From: Boesenbergia rotunda
Taxonomy: Eukaryota > Streptophyta > Magnoliopsida > Zingiberales > Zingiberaceae
DNA: 64,000 bases
Direction: 5' to 3'
Assembly: GCA_024364735.1 (NCBI GenBank)
Contig: JAGFNQ010000193.1
Coordinates: 1 to 64,000 of the forward strand
In this document: in pieces, positions 32,573 through 43,429 of the stretch
How positions within the stretch are numbered: position 1 is the stretch's first letter
Layout: each line of letters begins with the position of its first letter
Notes under the pieces: model-generated
What the model saw: the letters and a program-made list of their open reading frames with translations, nothing else
The model's database searches: none
Told to the model about the DNA's origin: nothing
Position numbers and translations under genes: made by a program

Positions 32573-32930
32573 GGACTTTGTTCAACCTAGCTTCCCTAGC
32601 TAGGACCTGGCTTCACTCACTAGGGGTTCGTCACCCAACTTCACTCACCGAGGTTTCCATCACCTGGCTTCACTCATCAGGACCCCGCTTCACTCACCGG
32701 GGTTTCAGTCACCCGGCTTCACTCACCGGGACCCGGCTTCACTCACCGGGGCCCGGCTTCACTAACCGGGGCCCGACTTCACTCACCGGGATTTTCGTCA
32801 CCCGGCTTCACTCACCGGGACCCGGCTTTACTCACCAGAATTTCAGTTACTTGGCTTCACTCACCAAGACCCGACTTCACTCACCAAGACCCGACTTCAC
32901 TCACCAGGATTTCGTCACCCGTGCCCAGTC
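32573..32930. repeat. Short tandem repeats in LTR U3
   Basis: Units of about 20 bp around CTTCACTCACCGGGACCCGG, with GGGTTTCAGTCACCCGG variants between them. An expanded version is at 37613-38180 in the partner LTR. The 122-codon frame reading through it is an artefact. Confidence 0.85.
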
Positions 32931-33017
32931 CCCGTCTAGGACTTAATCCAAATTCACTCAATCAAACTTAAATCGGTGTCAACACCAAAACAACAATTGG
33001 GCCAGACTGCATAAACA

Positions 33018-33032
33018 ATCTCCCCCTTTTTG
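33018..33032 (-). promoter_or_regulatory. Polypurine tract of the SIRE-type element
   Basis: On the minus strand AAAAAGGGGGAGATT directly abuts the 3' LTR start, the standard plus-strand primer in SIRE-like elements. Confidence 0.8.
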
Positions 33033-34176
33033 TTGTTTGACAACCCGATTTAAGTTTAGGTATCAAATGAAGTCAATTATCGTAAGGGAATCACAATCCT
33101 CCCCCTACAATAATTAACCATAAACTTAATCAACCATTCTCTCCTCCTTTGTCAAACATCGAAAAGGGTATGGTTATTAAGTTTTAACATACCTCCCTCT
33201 TAAACAAGGGTCTCTCCTCAAACCCAAAATAAAACGAAGGATAATTTTTTGAATTGCATATGAAGTCATATACATAATTATATCATGGTCAAATACGTAT
33301 ATGTTTCATATGACAACTAGTAACGCATCTTCATCAGACTGATGATTGATACAGAAAAATTCTGATTTAGTCTGGGACGTACCAATCAGATTTTAGAAAA
33401 ATTTCTGAAACTCTGATACTTTCCCGATCAGACTGCATTAACAATAGGTATTTCCAGGAACAAGTTTGTTTAAACCAAAACTCATTCCACCACACGGGTG
33501 TAGACAAATAAGAATTTCAGAAAAATTTCTGAAGCACAATATGAATTTCTTGACTAGTGGTTAGTCCTCATCAAAGAACAAGAGTCATGATTCAAACAAC
33601 CTTTACTTATGGATTTGAAAGTTCCATCACAGGTTTGTATCAAATCAGTATTAGATTTGTTCCAAGTATGACCAGTATTTTCCAATTATAATTGGTTTAT
33701 ATCAAATTTATTTGTATCAGTATGATCAGTAATCTGATACCAATTGATGAACGAGGATCGGACTGAGGAGTAGTCTGACACCATTTGAAACTATCTGGGA
33801 GTTCCCAGATCAGAATTGATCTGATCGGTCACTAGACCAATCAGAAAGACCCCTGATCGGTCATGGTGATCGATCAAGGTGAGTCATGATCAGTCGATGG
33901 ACCGATCAGATTCGATACAGAAGGTTTCTAGGCTCACAAACTGATCAGATTTCAGAAACAAATTTGTTCCAACTCTCAACCACTCCTAAACCCTAATACA
34001 ATTTGATTTACTCCTAATAATCCTAAAAAGAGCTCCCTGAACCAAAATGTATATCTCCATATCATATAACATCTCCAATGATAATATAACTTGAGAGTAA
34101 ATCACATAAATACAAGGTTTAAATCATGACTCAGAAAAACATGATGAACCTGAATATGATGAGCTAGATGTTGGGG

Positions 34177-34265
<89 letters not shown>

Positions 34266-34728
34266 CATAAGTCTTAAAACCTTGATTTAGTTTGATACAA
34301 AGAAGGCACTAAATCATAGAGCTTAAGTAGTGAATTTTGAAGCTCATGTTCTTTGTTTGGTGATGCTTTGTGAGATTTTTATAATGATCAGTTCAAACTA
34401 TGTGTTTATCTTGTTCTTGAACAAAATTTACATGACATAGATTAATGTTAATAACACATACAGTAAAATCATGACATACTTCAACTAGGTTCATTTCCAA
34501 AAATATTGAGGACAACTTAAGCCTAAGATATATCATAAGATATTGCAAAAATAAGCCGCAATTTTGATATTATGGCTAACTTCTAGATTTATAGTAAATT
34601 ATAACGTGCAATCCTAAGCAATTCATAGTTCTAATTCAAGTTTGTTTCAAATTAATGCTACTCGATCATTTGATTGGAGCACCCATTATCAACAACCCAT
34701 GTTGATAGATGCTCCCCCTCAACCAAAG
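33033..34728 (-). mobile_element. Non-coding interior of the SIRE-type element
   Basis: No polymerase motifs in any frame. It contains a few GATCGGTC-type boxes (33820-33925) outside the LTRs and an interrupted (AT)n run at 34175-34265. Confidence 0.55.
34175..34265. repeat. Interrupted (AT)n microsatellite
   Basis: AT runs broken by AATATA steps, in the non-coding interior of the SIRE-type element. Confidence 0.95.
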
Positions 34729-35999
34729 CTATACAATTCTAAATATAGAGATTTTAGGTACCCAAATTTTGGGTCCTAATGCATCTTCAATGTATGATTT
34801 TGGAACCCAAGCCTTCATCATTCTCTTTTGAACCCTAGGAACCTTAGATGATCTTACATGGGTTCTTGACATCAATGAAACAAAAATTGATTCTTTAGGT
34901 CGGTAACCCAAACCAACCTTGTTGTAAACCGCTTTTTGTGAATTTAGGATCATGTCCAAGGTTTTGGAGCTAGTTGAGAATTTCTCAAGAAAATTCTTGA
35001 GTTTCTCAACCTCACTTCTCTAGGTCTTATTTTCATTCTCAAGGGACTCATTGTGAAAATCATTAATATCCTCAACCTTAGAGGATTTTAATTCTTTTAC
35101 TTCCAATTTCAACAATTTAACTTTGTTCTTAGATTTCTTTAACAAATTATTTAGACATGCAATGGTTCTATAGCATTTATCTAACTCCGGAGAGATTACC
35201 TCTTCATCATCCGAAGATGATGAAGCCACGGTTAAGGAGCTCCTTGATTCATTATCACTCTCCTTGTTTGACTCTTCTACGACCATGATGGCCATATGAC
35301 AGACCTCCTCCTTTTCCTTCTTCTTCTTCCTCCTTCTGTCACCTGCCACAAAAGTCACACCCTTCTCCTTTGGGCTTTGGTTAGCAATCTCATGTAGTTC
35401 CATCTCACAAAATAAATCTTCTAATTTAACAATAGAGAGATCCTTGGAAACCTTGTAAGCATCCACCATGGATGACCACAAGGCATTCCTAGGGAAGGCT
35501 TTGAGAACATAACTTACAAGGTCTCGATTTTCTACCTTCTCATTGATGGAATGCAGACCATTGAAGATCTCCTTGAATCGTCCATGGAGTTCACTCACCT
35601 TTTCATTTTCTTCCATAGAATGGTTTTGGAGTTGGCTGAGAAGCAAGTCTTTCTTGGCTCTCCGGGTATCTTGAGTTCCTTCATGGAGCTCAATGAGTTT
35701 GTTCCAAAGGTCCTTAGCACTTGTGAAAGGACCCACCTTGATCAACTGCTCCTTGGTCATCCCACACTGCAGGGTAACCACAGCTTTGGAATCGGCTTCC
35801 CCTTTCTGATTTGCTCTGCCGACCACCTCGAAAAGTCAAGCTCCTTTCCCTCTGTGTCTTTTGGAGGAATGAAACCCTCCTTCACAGAAAACCACATGTC
35901 GATGTTCGTCTTGAGGTAATACTCCATCCGTGACCTCCAATATTGGAAATCAACCCCGTCGAAGAATGGAGGTCGGTTGGTGCTGAAGCCTTCCCTCAT
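34729..35999 (-). pseudogene. SIRE-type copia Gag
   Basis: Starts at ATG 35999 (MREGFSTNRPPFFDGVDFQY), about 50 bp inside the primer-binding site, and runs through the UBN2-like Gag domain: DLWNKLIELHEGTQDTRRAK, ENEKVSELHGRFKEIFNGL, LVSYVLKAFPRNALWSSMVD. An acidic Ser/Asp/Glu linker and a coiled coil (NLLKKSKNKVKLLKLEVKEL) follow. The C-terminal piece (34959-34729, NKVGLGYRPKE, KAWVPKS) is separated by stops. One frameshift in a G run near 35795 divides the N-terminal 70 residues from the rest. Otherwise the 268-codon block is open, so the copy is fairly young. Confidence 0.85.
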
Positions 36000-36048
36000 C
36001 GCCGTCGTTGTTAGCTCTCAGATGTTAAGTCGTTGGATAGATCTCCTT

Positions 36049-36060
36049 GCTCTGATACCA
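36049..36060 (-). promoter_or_regulatory. Primer-binding site, initiator-Met type
   Basis: GCTCTGATACCA, the perfect complement of TGGTATCAGAGC, two bases inside the 5' LTR. Confidence 0.9.
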
Positions 36061-36879
36061 CTTGATGGAACTTTGGATGGCTAGAGAGGGGTGAATGTAG
36101 CCAAACACTCAAACCGTTCGCCTCTTTTGAACTTTTCTTTCTGCGATCAAAGTTAGCAGTGGAAACAAAAACACAGAAAGAAAAACAGAGAAGGAAGAGC
36201 AAACCAAATAGACGCTAACACCAGGATGTACAAGGTTCGGTGATAACTTGCCCCTACTCCTTAGCGTGCCCGTGAGGTGGGTGATCCCTTGATCGTCGGC
36301 AGATCAAGCCCCGGTGAACTCAAATATAATAGAGCCTCCTTCTCGGTGGAGAAACCTCTCTACAGATCTCACAGATGAATGAACTTGAGTACAAGAGATC
36401 ACGAGAAGAAATCTCACCAAAAATCTAACAGGAACGCTCAAGCAAGAAGCTTTACAGAGAGCTCAAACAACCCAGCCAAACTTCACTCATTTTTCTGTCT
36501 GTTCTCGCTTCTTCCGCTCCTCTGCATCTCAGCTTCTTCTTAAGCTCCTGCTCACCATCTCCAGGCTCTATCAGCACCCACTGAGCCACAGCCTGACCCA
36601 CTGACTCTACTGAGCGCTCGGTCCACTGAAGACCTCTTCTGCTGATCCTCCGTCAGTCGCCAGCCGCGCCAGAAGCCGTTGAGACATGGAAACAGGAAAC
36701 AGACAAACCTGCCACGGTGAAAGTCGCCATTGACTCTTCTCCTTGGCTTGTATCATCCCTGTAATGTCTGCACACTTCAATAGATGATTAGCAAAGCATA
36801 TCAAACGAAATTAGCAGTGTATCAGAAGGAAACTAGAACGATTCAGAGCGTCTGACAACGATTTCAAATTAATGTTCAG

Positions 36880-37460
36880 ACACTGATCGGTCACCAGACC
36901 GATCAGTGATAACCCTGATTTGTCACCAGACCGATCAGTGAAAGCCCTGAATGATCAGGCTCCAGCCTGATCGGTCCAGTGATGTCACAGGGATCGCGGA
37001 TCTTCTTGTTATCGGTCACACTGACCGATCAGGGATGTGGATCGGTCACTCTGACCGATCCAGCAGTTTGCTTGCCACAACCCGCAGGAACCACACACCT
37101 GATCGGTCACCTAATCGATCAGGTTGTGCCCTGATCGGTCTGGTGACCGATCAGGTCACTCCCTGACCGATCAGGAGCCATCCTGATCGATCATAATGAG
37201 GACAGTCCGATATTTGATCGGTCAGATGGACCGATCAAGGTTTCTCACAGAAACCTACTATCTCTTACCTGATCATTCACCAGAACAATCAGAGACCAAA
37301 CAGAGACATTCTATTCTCTCCTTGATCATTCACCAGAACGATCTGGAGCCAACCAGAACCTTACAGTTCTCATTCTGAACATTCGCCAGAACGGTTAGAC
37401 TTCCCTGGTTCGGTCACCAGACCGATCCACAATAGGGAGTTCGTGCCAACTCCCTGATCG
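36880..37460. repeat. GATCGGTC/GACCGATC array, second copy
   Basis: Counterpart of 31830-32420 with independent decay at several boxes (for example TGATTTGTCACC at about 36915). Confidence 0.8.
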
Positions 37461-37612
37461 ATCTCCAGACCGATCCAGCTTCGACCAATTCAACCCTATG
37501 TCAAGAGAACAGGCTCCCTAGCCTTCTCTGACTCATTCTGGTACCGGAGAAAGTGCTCGCGTGCCCTCTCCGACCAGTACGCTCAATGCTCAGTCCCCCG
37601 GACCAAGACTTC

Positions 37613-38180
37613 GTGCCCAACTTCACTCACCGAGACTTTGTTAAACCTAGCTTCCCTAGCCAGGACCTGGCTTCACTCACCAGGGTTTCGTCACCCGGCT
37701 TCACTCACCGGGGTTTCCATCACCTGTCTTCACTCACCAGGACCGGCTTCACTCACCGGGGTTTCAGTCACCTAGCTTCACTCACAGGACCCGCCTTCAC
37801 TCACCGGGATCCAGCTTCACTCACCGGGACTCGGCTTCACTCACCGGGTTTCAGTCACCCGACTTCACTCATCGGGACCCGGCTTCACTCCCGGGATTTC
37901 TATCACCCGGCTTCACTCACCGGGACTCGGCTTCAACTCACCAGGATTTCCGTCACCTGGCTTCACTCACCGGGACTCGGCTTCACTCACCGGGATTTCC
38001 GNCTTCACTCACCGGGTTTCAGTCACCCGACTTCACTCATCGGACCCGGCTTCACTCACCGGATTTCTATCACCCGGCTTCACTCACCGGGACTCGGCTT
38101 CACTCACCAGGATTTCCGTCACCTGGCTTCACTCACCGGGACTCGGCTTCACTCACCGGGATTTCCGTCACCCGTGCCCA
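37613..38180. repeat. Expanded LTR U3 tandem repeats
   Basis: About 20-bp GGCTTCACTCACCGGGA units, roughly 1.6 times as many as in the partner LTR. Contains the N at 38002. Confidence 0.85.
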
Positions 38181-38270
38181 GTCCCCGACCAGAACTTAAT
38201 CCGAATTCACTCAACCAAACTTAAATCAGTGTCAACACCAAAACAACAATTGGGCCAGGCTACATCAACA

Positions 38271-39110
38271 ATCCACAGATTCGAAGAAAGGGGGATCGTT
38301 ACTTGAGTCTGAATGCTTCTTGGGCTCCGCTTCCCCGAGGTGGTCTCGAGACCCGGCATCCCGAGGTGCTCCCGGGAGGGGGTCTTCTAATTTGATCTCC
38401 GGGCATGCCTACTGTCAGGGGGGATCCCCTTCCCGAGAGGGTCTCAGGAGCTCCAAAAAGAGAGTCATTCAGACTCGCTACATCTTGCCACTCAGTTTCT
38501 TCAGCCCACCTATCTGCCACGGGGTACTCAACCCTATCATAAATCCCTCCCTTCAAGTCTAATCGAAGGAAGTGTTGCTGACTGATCAGACTGGTGTGGT
38601 GATGAAGAAGCTATTTTCCAGTGGGTCCTTACACCCTTTACTACTCCCTTGGCAGTTATACTGGGTCCGAGGTTTGTAAAATTTGCCTCGGGTCCTGAGG
38701 CAATCCCTTTTTGGTGTTCTGTGGCTTTCAAGGTACTGCAATGATACCTGCCCCTCCTTCATAAAGGCGCATTGTGCTCTTTAATGGCGACAAAGCCCCT
38801 TCGCAAATTCCTCGTCGCCACATGCCCCAACTGCTCTCTTCGCGATCTCTTACTGACGTGCGCAACTGTAGAAGGATCACGTCAAGTGACTATTCCATGG
38901 CGCTGCTCGGATATGGCGGTTCCTTGCCTTCCACGTGTCTTGCCCCCATTGCACACATGCGAGTGGCTTCGTCTGTATAAGAAGGGGGGGGCGAAGACGC
39001 TCGGCCACCTTCTGGCTTCGTTGCTTGGTGCACCTCGTCTTCGTCTTCTTCTCTAAGGATTCTTTTTAGTGTAAGTCTTCTGCCTCCTTCTCGTTTTTCC
39101 CTTAGGAACC
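38271..39110 (+). promoter_or_regulatory. Upstream region of the transposon gene relic
   Basis: No coding motif. GC-rich, unlike the flanking AT-rich DNA. It contains TTCCACGTGTCTT (a G-box core, about 38930), TATAA at 38976-38980, a pyrimidine-rich leader and a good start context AACCATGG at 39109-39113. This looks like a pol II promoter for the frame that follows. Confidence 0.45.
38976..38980 (+). promoter_or_regulatory. Putative TATA box
   Basis: GTCTGTATAAGAAG lies about 135 bp before the ATG at 39111. Confidence 0.4.
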
Positions 39111-41628
39111 ATGGAAGGCTATCGAGCAGAGTCGTATGAGTCTGCCTCTTTGAGAGTGAGGCTGGAGGCTTTGCAGGCGACCATTGAGGCCTACGGCATT
39201 CCGGCCGAGATGGCGGTGGTGATCCCTGAAGTAGACCAGACACCGGTGAAGCCTCCCGTAGGCTTCTTTACCTTCATTCTCGGGCAAGTAGAGTCGGGGC
39301 TCCGCTTCCCCATTCCTCCTTTTTTCATGAATGCGGCCTCCTACTTCGATATCCCTCTTCACCAGATGGCTCCCAATGCCTTCGCCCAGATGGGCGGGGC
39401 ATACATTATCTTCAAGCTCTTCGATATCCCCTTGACCCCTCGCCTTTTTCATTCCTTCTTCATTCTGATCGGCTCCTGAGGGGCCTTTAGCTTTTCGACG
39501 CATTCCGACCATAGGTTCTTAGGAGGGTTCCCTTCCTCGCACAAAGGGTGGAAAGAGAAGTTCTTCTTCATCCGATTGCCTACGCAGCCCTTCAGTCCTC
39601 TCTTCTGGACGGAGGATCTGCCGCCTCCTCCCTCCTTAGGGAATTTCCTCCAGAGTCCGGTCTACCAGCGTGCCAGGAACATACTCTCCAGCATGGAGTT
39701 CAGTGGTCCGGGTCTGGTGCAGAGCGAGGAGCTCATGTACCGTGAGAACCTTAGCTCTAAAGTGACCCAGATTAGCCCCAGCCTTGGTACGTTCATCTTT
39801 TTCATCAATGCCTATTAGTTCTAATTGGTATCCTCTTGCCTAGTCATTGCAGAGGAACTCATGTTTTCAAGGGCAATGCACCAACTTATCAAGTGGGAGG
39901 AAGCCAACAAGGAGGCTCTGGATCCTCCCCTGTCGCTCCTGGTGCGCCCTCTGCTCCCATCGAGTCCCTGGAGGGGACTGCTGACTCATCCAGTGGGTCT
40001 GCCTCGCCAGGACGAGCGAGGGTTACTGTTGCACCTTTGCCATTGGCGGACCGGGGGACTTTCGGTTCATCAATTGACCTGGAGGTGGGCATCCTTCAGA
40101 GGATGACTTGCCCGTGGCTGCTATCCATCCGAAGGGGTCACCGAGGAGTCCTTGCCTCCTACTACCCCCTCAACAATCCAATTCTCTAGTCTACAGAAGA
40201 GGAAGGTTCCAGAAGGCTCAGGCCCCAGATGGAAAAGGCTGCCCCCTAATGGCCCCAACACCTTTCCATCTGTCCCTGAGGAGGATGTTTCACCTTCCGA
40301 TGGTGGGGAATTCATTCCCCTATCTCCACCATTCCCATCGACTATTGCTCCAGAGGCAGGTGTTCAGACCTCCCGCTCTTCTTTGGGTGACCCTGCCGAG
40401 GCCCCTAAGGGCATGAAAGTATTGCCCGCCCCATACCGAATGCAACTTGATCGCCTTCAAAAAAAGGCTAGATGCGGCGTTGGAGACTTCCATGCAATCT
40501 TCCCCCCCTGATGCAGCTGAAGGAGGTTCCTGCTGAGGGCCGTTCTTCCGAGGGGACTTCCAGCTCTGAGGAGGGAAACTCCGACCCTTTTACGCCGCCA
40601 CTCGAAGCTCCTACTATCCTACTATCTAGCTACTTTCTCAGCGTAGGGACCCATTACCTTCCAAGAGTCAGGTTGGCACCTCGAGGTCTCAAGGAGGGGA
40701 AGTCATGCAAATCTCCGCGGGGCCTCTCACCACTCTCCGTGAGTCCCTTTTGAAGGTGCGTGTTCCCAGTACATAAGTTGTTTTCTTGTATGCTCTATAA
40801 TTCCTTGGTGCAATGATAGGCGGCCGAAGATTGCCTGACCGTTGGCTGTGGCTTTTACGCCTGGCCCGAGATTGAAGCCTTGACCCGCCGGGCCCTGTGA
40901 GCAGAGGTCGCAGCTGACCGCGAGCATAGAGCGGGACTTATGCAAGCGGAGATCAGCATGGCTCTCCTCACGAAGGTGGAGCATCAGCTGGACACCTTGC
41001 TGGCCATGGAGTCTTCTCTCTAGAGTTCCAGGCACCGGGAACGTTTGGCATCCGAGAAGGTTGTGGCCGTCACTAACGACCTACTCTGGGTGACTCGAGA
41101 GCAAGACCAGCTTCAAGCGAAGGAAAAGAAGTTGTCGGGCGATATCTGCCTTCTGGGGCCTCGGCCGGGAGGTCAGCTGAACGTGTCAAAGATCAAGCGC
41201 GCCAGCTCGCCCAGAAGGAGTCTGACCATGTGATGGCTGCTGATCGCCTATCTAACTTCGAGGAAGATCTGGCCCAAGCACGATCGAAAGTGTGGGCCCT
41301 CTCGGACAGGCTCAAGGAAGCTCTGGCAGACTAAGACAAAATGGCTGCAGAGATGGAGCAGGTAAAGCGTGACAGGGAGGCTGCTGAGGCCGACGTGAGC
41401 AACTTTCAGGTTGTTGAGGCTTCCCACATAAAAGAGGCTGAGGCAGACTTCAAGGCTAAATTTAGCGACATCATTGTCGACCAGGTAATGAAGCGCTTAA
41501 AGCAAGGCTTCCACGGGGCCATCGACCAGCTAAAGAAGGCCCAACTTTTGCCTTCGGATGCCGACCTGGGCTGCATAAGCATCGGCCGAGTTTGGGAAGA
41601 GCTCCGTCCCGAGGACAATGAGTTGTAG
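39111..41628 (+). pseudogene. Plant 'gypsy-type transposon' domain protein relic
   Basis: The first frame (39111-39818, broken only by TGA at 39477-39479) carries VGFFTFILGQVESGLRFPIP, FDIPLHQMAPNAF and HKGWKEKFFFI, the pattern of the plant protein family annotated as putative gypsy-type transposon (Transposase_28). A likely donor (CTTG|GTACGT, ~39784) and acceptor (TTGCCTAG, ~39842) lead to EELMFSRAMHQLIKWEEANK. A Pro/Ser-rich middle follows. The 3' part (41045-41628) is coiled coil, ending VWEELRPEDNEL*. At least one frameshift and two stops interrupt it. The family is retrotransposon-associated; its function is unknown. Confidence 0.65.
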
Positions 41629-41914
41629 GCTTATTTGTTACTCGGGAGTTTGGCCCCGATGTACCCGTTTTGATTATAATGACAATATCTCTTTGCCTTA
41701 CTGTCTTGTGCATGCTTTTGCATTTGGCTCCCTGTATCATTCGTCTTTGTCTCGAGGGTTTAGAGAGTAGAAGGATTGGTATTTTTCCTTGACTACAGGG
41801 GCAAGACAGCAAATCTATTTTTTTGAAGGATAGGCATTCCCTCTCCGCCCCTGGGATAAGGGAGTCAGGGAGCCACTGCTCGTCCCCTGCACCCCCTTGG
41901 GTTGGTCCTAGGGA
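41629..41914 (+). other. 3' flank of the transposon gene relic
   Basis: No frame. T-rich with ATAATGACAATATC near 41677, a possible polyadenylation region. It ends at the 5-bp target of the next solo LTR. Confidence 0.3.
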
Positions 41915-43262
41915 CCCAGTGATAACTAGCATTTTATGTCATTTTATTTGCTCATTTACTTAGCATTTTTCATCCTCTCATACGTTTAAATCATGTTTAT
42001 ATCATATTTTACGATTAGGATCTATTTTTGAAGCTTATTACAATTTTCTCTAAATTTCGGCATTATTTTATGATTTTTGTAGGGAATTAAAGATGAACCT
42101 TGGACCAAGGCTTGGATCAAAATAATTGGACCCAATGCTAGTGTTGAGGAGCTTGGTTCAATTGAAACATGGTCTAATTTGAAGGCTTGGTTCAATTCAA
42201 ATGAAGATGGGTTATTTCATCCAACCCAATTTGGATCCAAGAAGAGGAAAGCTCTAACCCATCCAAAAGCCCATCAACCTCATCCAATCCTTAAGCCCAA
42301 TTTCAACCCTTATTGGATTCGGATCTAAATTTTGTTACTTCTACCCTCAACCTAAAACCCAATAACCCATTAAGAAAACCCTCCCCCTTTTCTTTCCTCA
42401 TCCGGATCGAACACAAGGGGAATCACATCTTCTCCCACACGCAACCCCTTCTCCATCTCATCTTCCTCCATCTCCTCACCACCAAGGGTCGGCAGTTACC
42501 TCTCCACCTCTTCACAACCGCCGGCTGACCTTTCTCTCTTCTTCCCCTTCTCTTCTTCTCAAGGATCACACAAGCTAGGTCTTGGTTGAAAACAAGGAGG
42601 AGATCTCATCGCATCTTTGCAAGGGGGCTGCTGTACCGAACACAAGGAGGAGCTCTCTTCCATCCTCTCAATCATCTCCTCCTCACGGGATAGAGCAAGG
42701 GGGGCAGCTCCTTCATCCAACCTCCGGCAACCCGCTTTCGAGGCCCATCCGCAACTTAGTCAACCCGATTTCCATTCTCTTTTGTGTTGAGTTGTTATGT
42801 GTTGATTGTTGAGTTGTTTGTATTAATTGATGAATGCTTGTATTGAACTTGATTCCCCATGTTTGGATTGCACGTACTTTGATTAAATTCTTTCATGCAT
42901 ACCAAGTGTTTGATGAATTGTCTCTTCCATTAGGTAGATTCTAGTTTTGCATTAACTTTAGTTTAAATTCTTGCAATGCATTTCGTATTGAATGGTAGTT
43001 AGTTATGTTTGTTCTTTTCTTAATTAAGAGAAATTAGGTTAGATTAGGTTTCGTTCCATGCTTAATTTAGTATATGCTCCCCAAGTGTTCGTTGAAATGT
43101 GCCAACCAATTGTCTTAGTTTAGTTTTGCATTTTCTTAGCTTAGATTCTTGCTACGCTTTATTAATTGAATGTTTCAAGTTTCTCTTATGTTTAAGTATG
43201 CAATTAGGTTAGATTAGGTTAAGTTTCATTAATGCTTTATTTCCTTAAATGCTTCCTTTATG

Positions 43263-43429
43263 TTGCCTTTCGTTTCCTTGTCAAGTGTAGTTAGGTTAAA
43301 TTAGATTTTCTTTACTTGCATTGTCTTCCATGAATTAGGATTAGATTTCATACTTGCTTTGCTATTTCATTTTGTAGTCATAGCTTTCGAATCTAAACCC
43401 CAGTTTCATATCCAAAATCCAAAAGCAAT
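43263..43429 (+). repeat. 167-bp flanking duplication, left copy
   Basis: TTGCCTTTCG...CCAAAAGCAAT, repeated at 45988-46154 with about one mismatch (GCTTTGCTATTTC against GCTTTACTATTTC). It borders the copia insertion. Confidence 0.9.

Larger units (their letters stand above)
30597..33017 (-). mobile_element. SIRE-type 3' LTR
   Basis: 2,421 bp, TGTTGGAAC...ATAAACA. In minus-strand order it has a U3 with about 20-bp GGTGAGTGAAGCC-type repeats (32573-32930), a GATCGGTC palindrome array (31830-32420), a TATA box (30989-30995) and the LTR end. It carries a 397-bp insertion at 31126-31522 that the other LTR lacks. Without it the two LTRs are about 2.0 and 2.2 kb. Confidence 0.88.
30597..38270 (-). 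mobile_element. Non-autonomous gag-only SIRE-type element
   Basis: Two LTRs (30597-33017 and 36063-38270) flank about 3.0 kb. Flanks ATCCG (30592-30596) and ATCCA (38271-38275) form a 5-bp duplication with one mismatch. The minus strand has a primer-binding site at 36049-36060 and a polypurine tract at 33018-33032. The interior holds gag only; protease, integrase and reverse transcriptase are absent. It would need enzymes from a relative. The insertion split an older element (30173-30596 / 38271 on). Confidence 0.88.
36063..38270 (-). mobile_element. SIRE-type 5' LTR
   Basis: 2,208 bp, near-identical in plan to 30597-33017 but without the SINE-type insert and with a longer repeat block (37613-38180). 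The palindrome array is at 36880-37460. One undetermined base (N) lies at 38002 inside the repeats, so this part of the assembly is uncertain. The 223-codon plus-strand frame at 37553-38224 is a repeat artefact. Confidence 0.88.

Noticed and set aside
32578..32946. 122-codon Thr/Ser/Leu/His-rich ORF
   Set aside because: Translation of the same LTR minisatellite; no protein evidence.
37553..38224. 223-codon plus-strand ORF
   Set aside because: It reads through the LTR's 20-bp repeats, contains the N at 38002, and the same repeats give a different frame in the partner LTR.
38772..39056. 94-codon frame upstream of the transposon gene relic
   Set aside because: It overlaps the TATA and leader, competes with two other frames, and has no recognisable domain.
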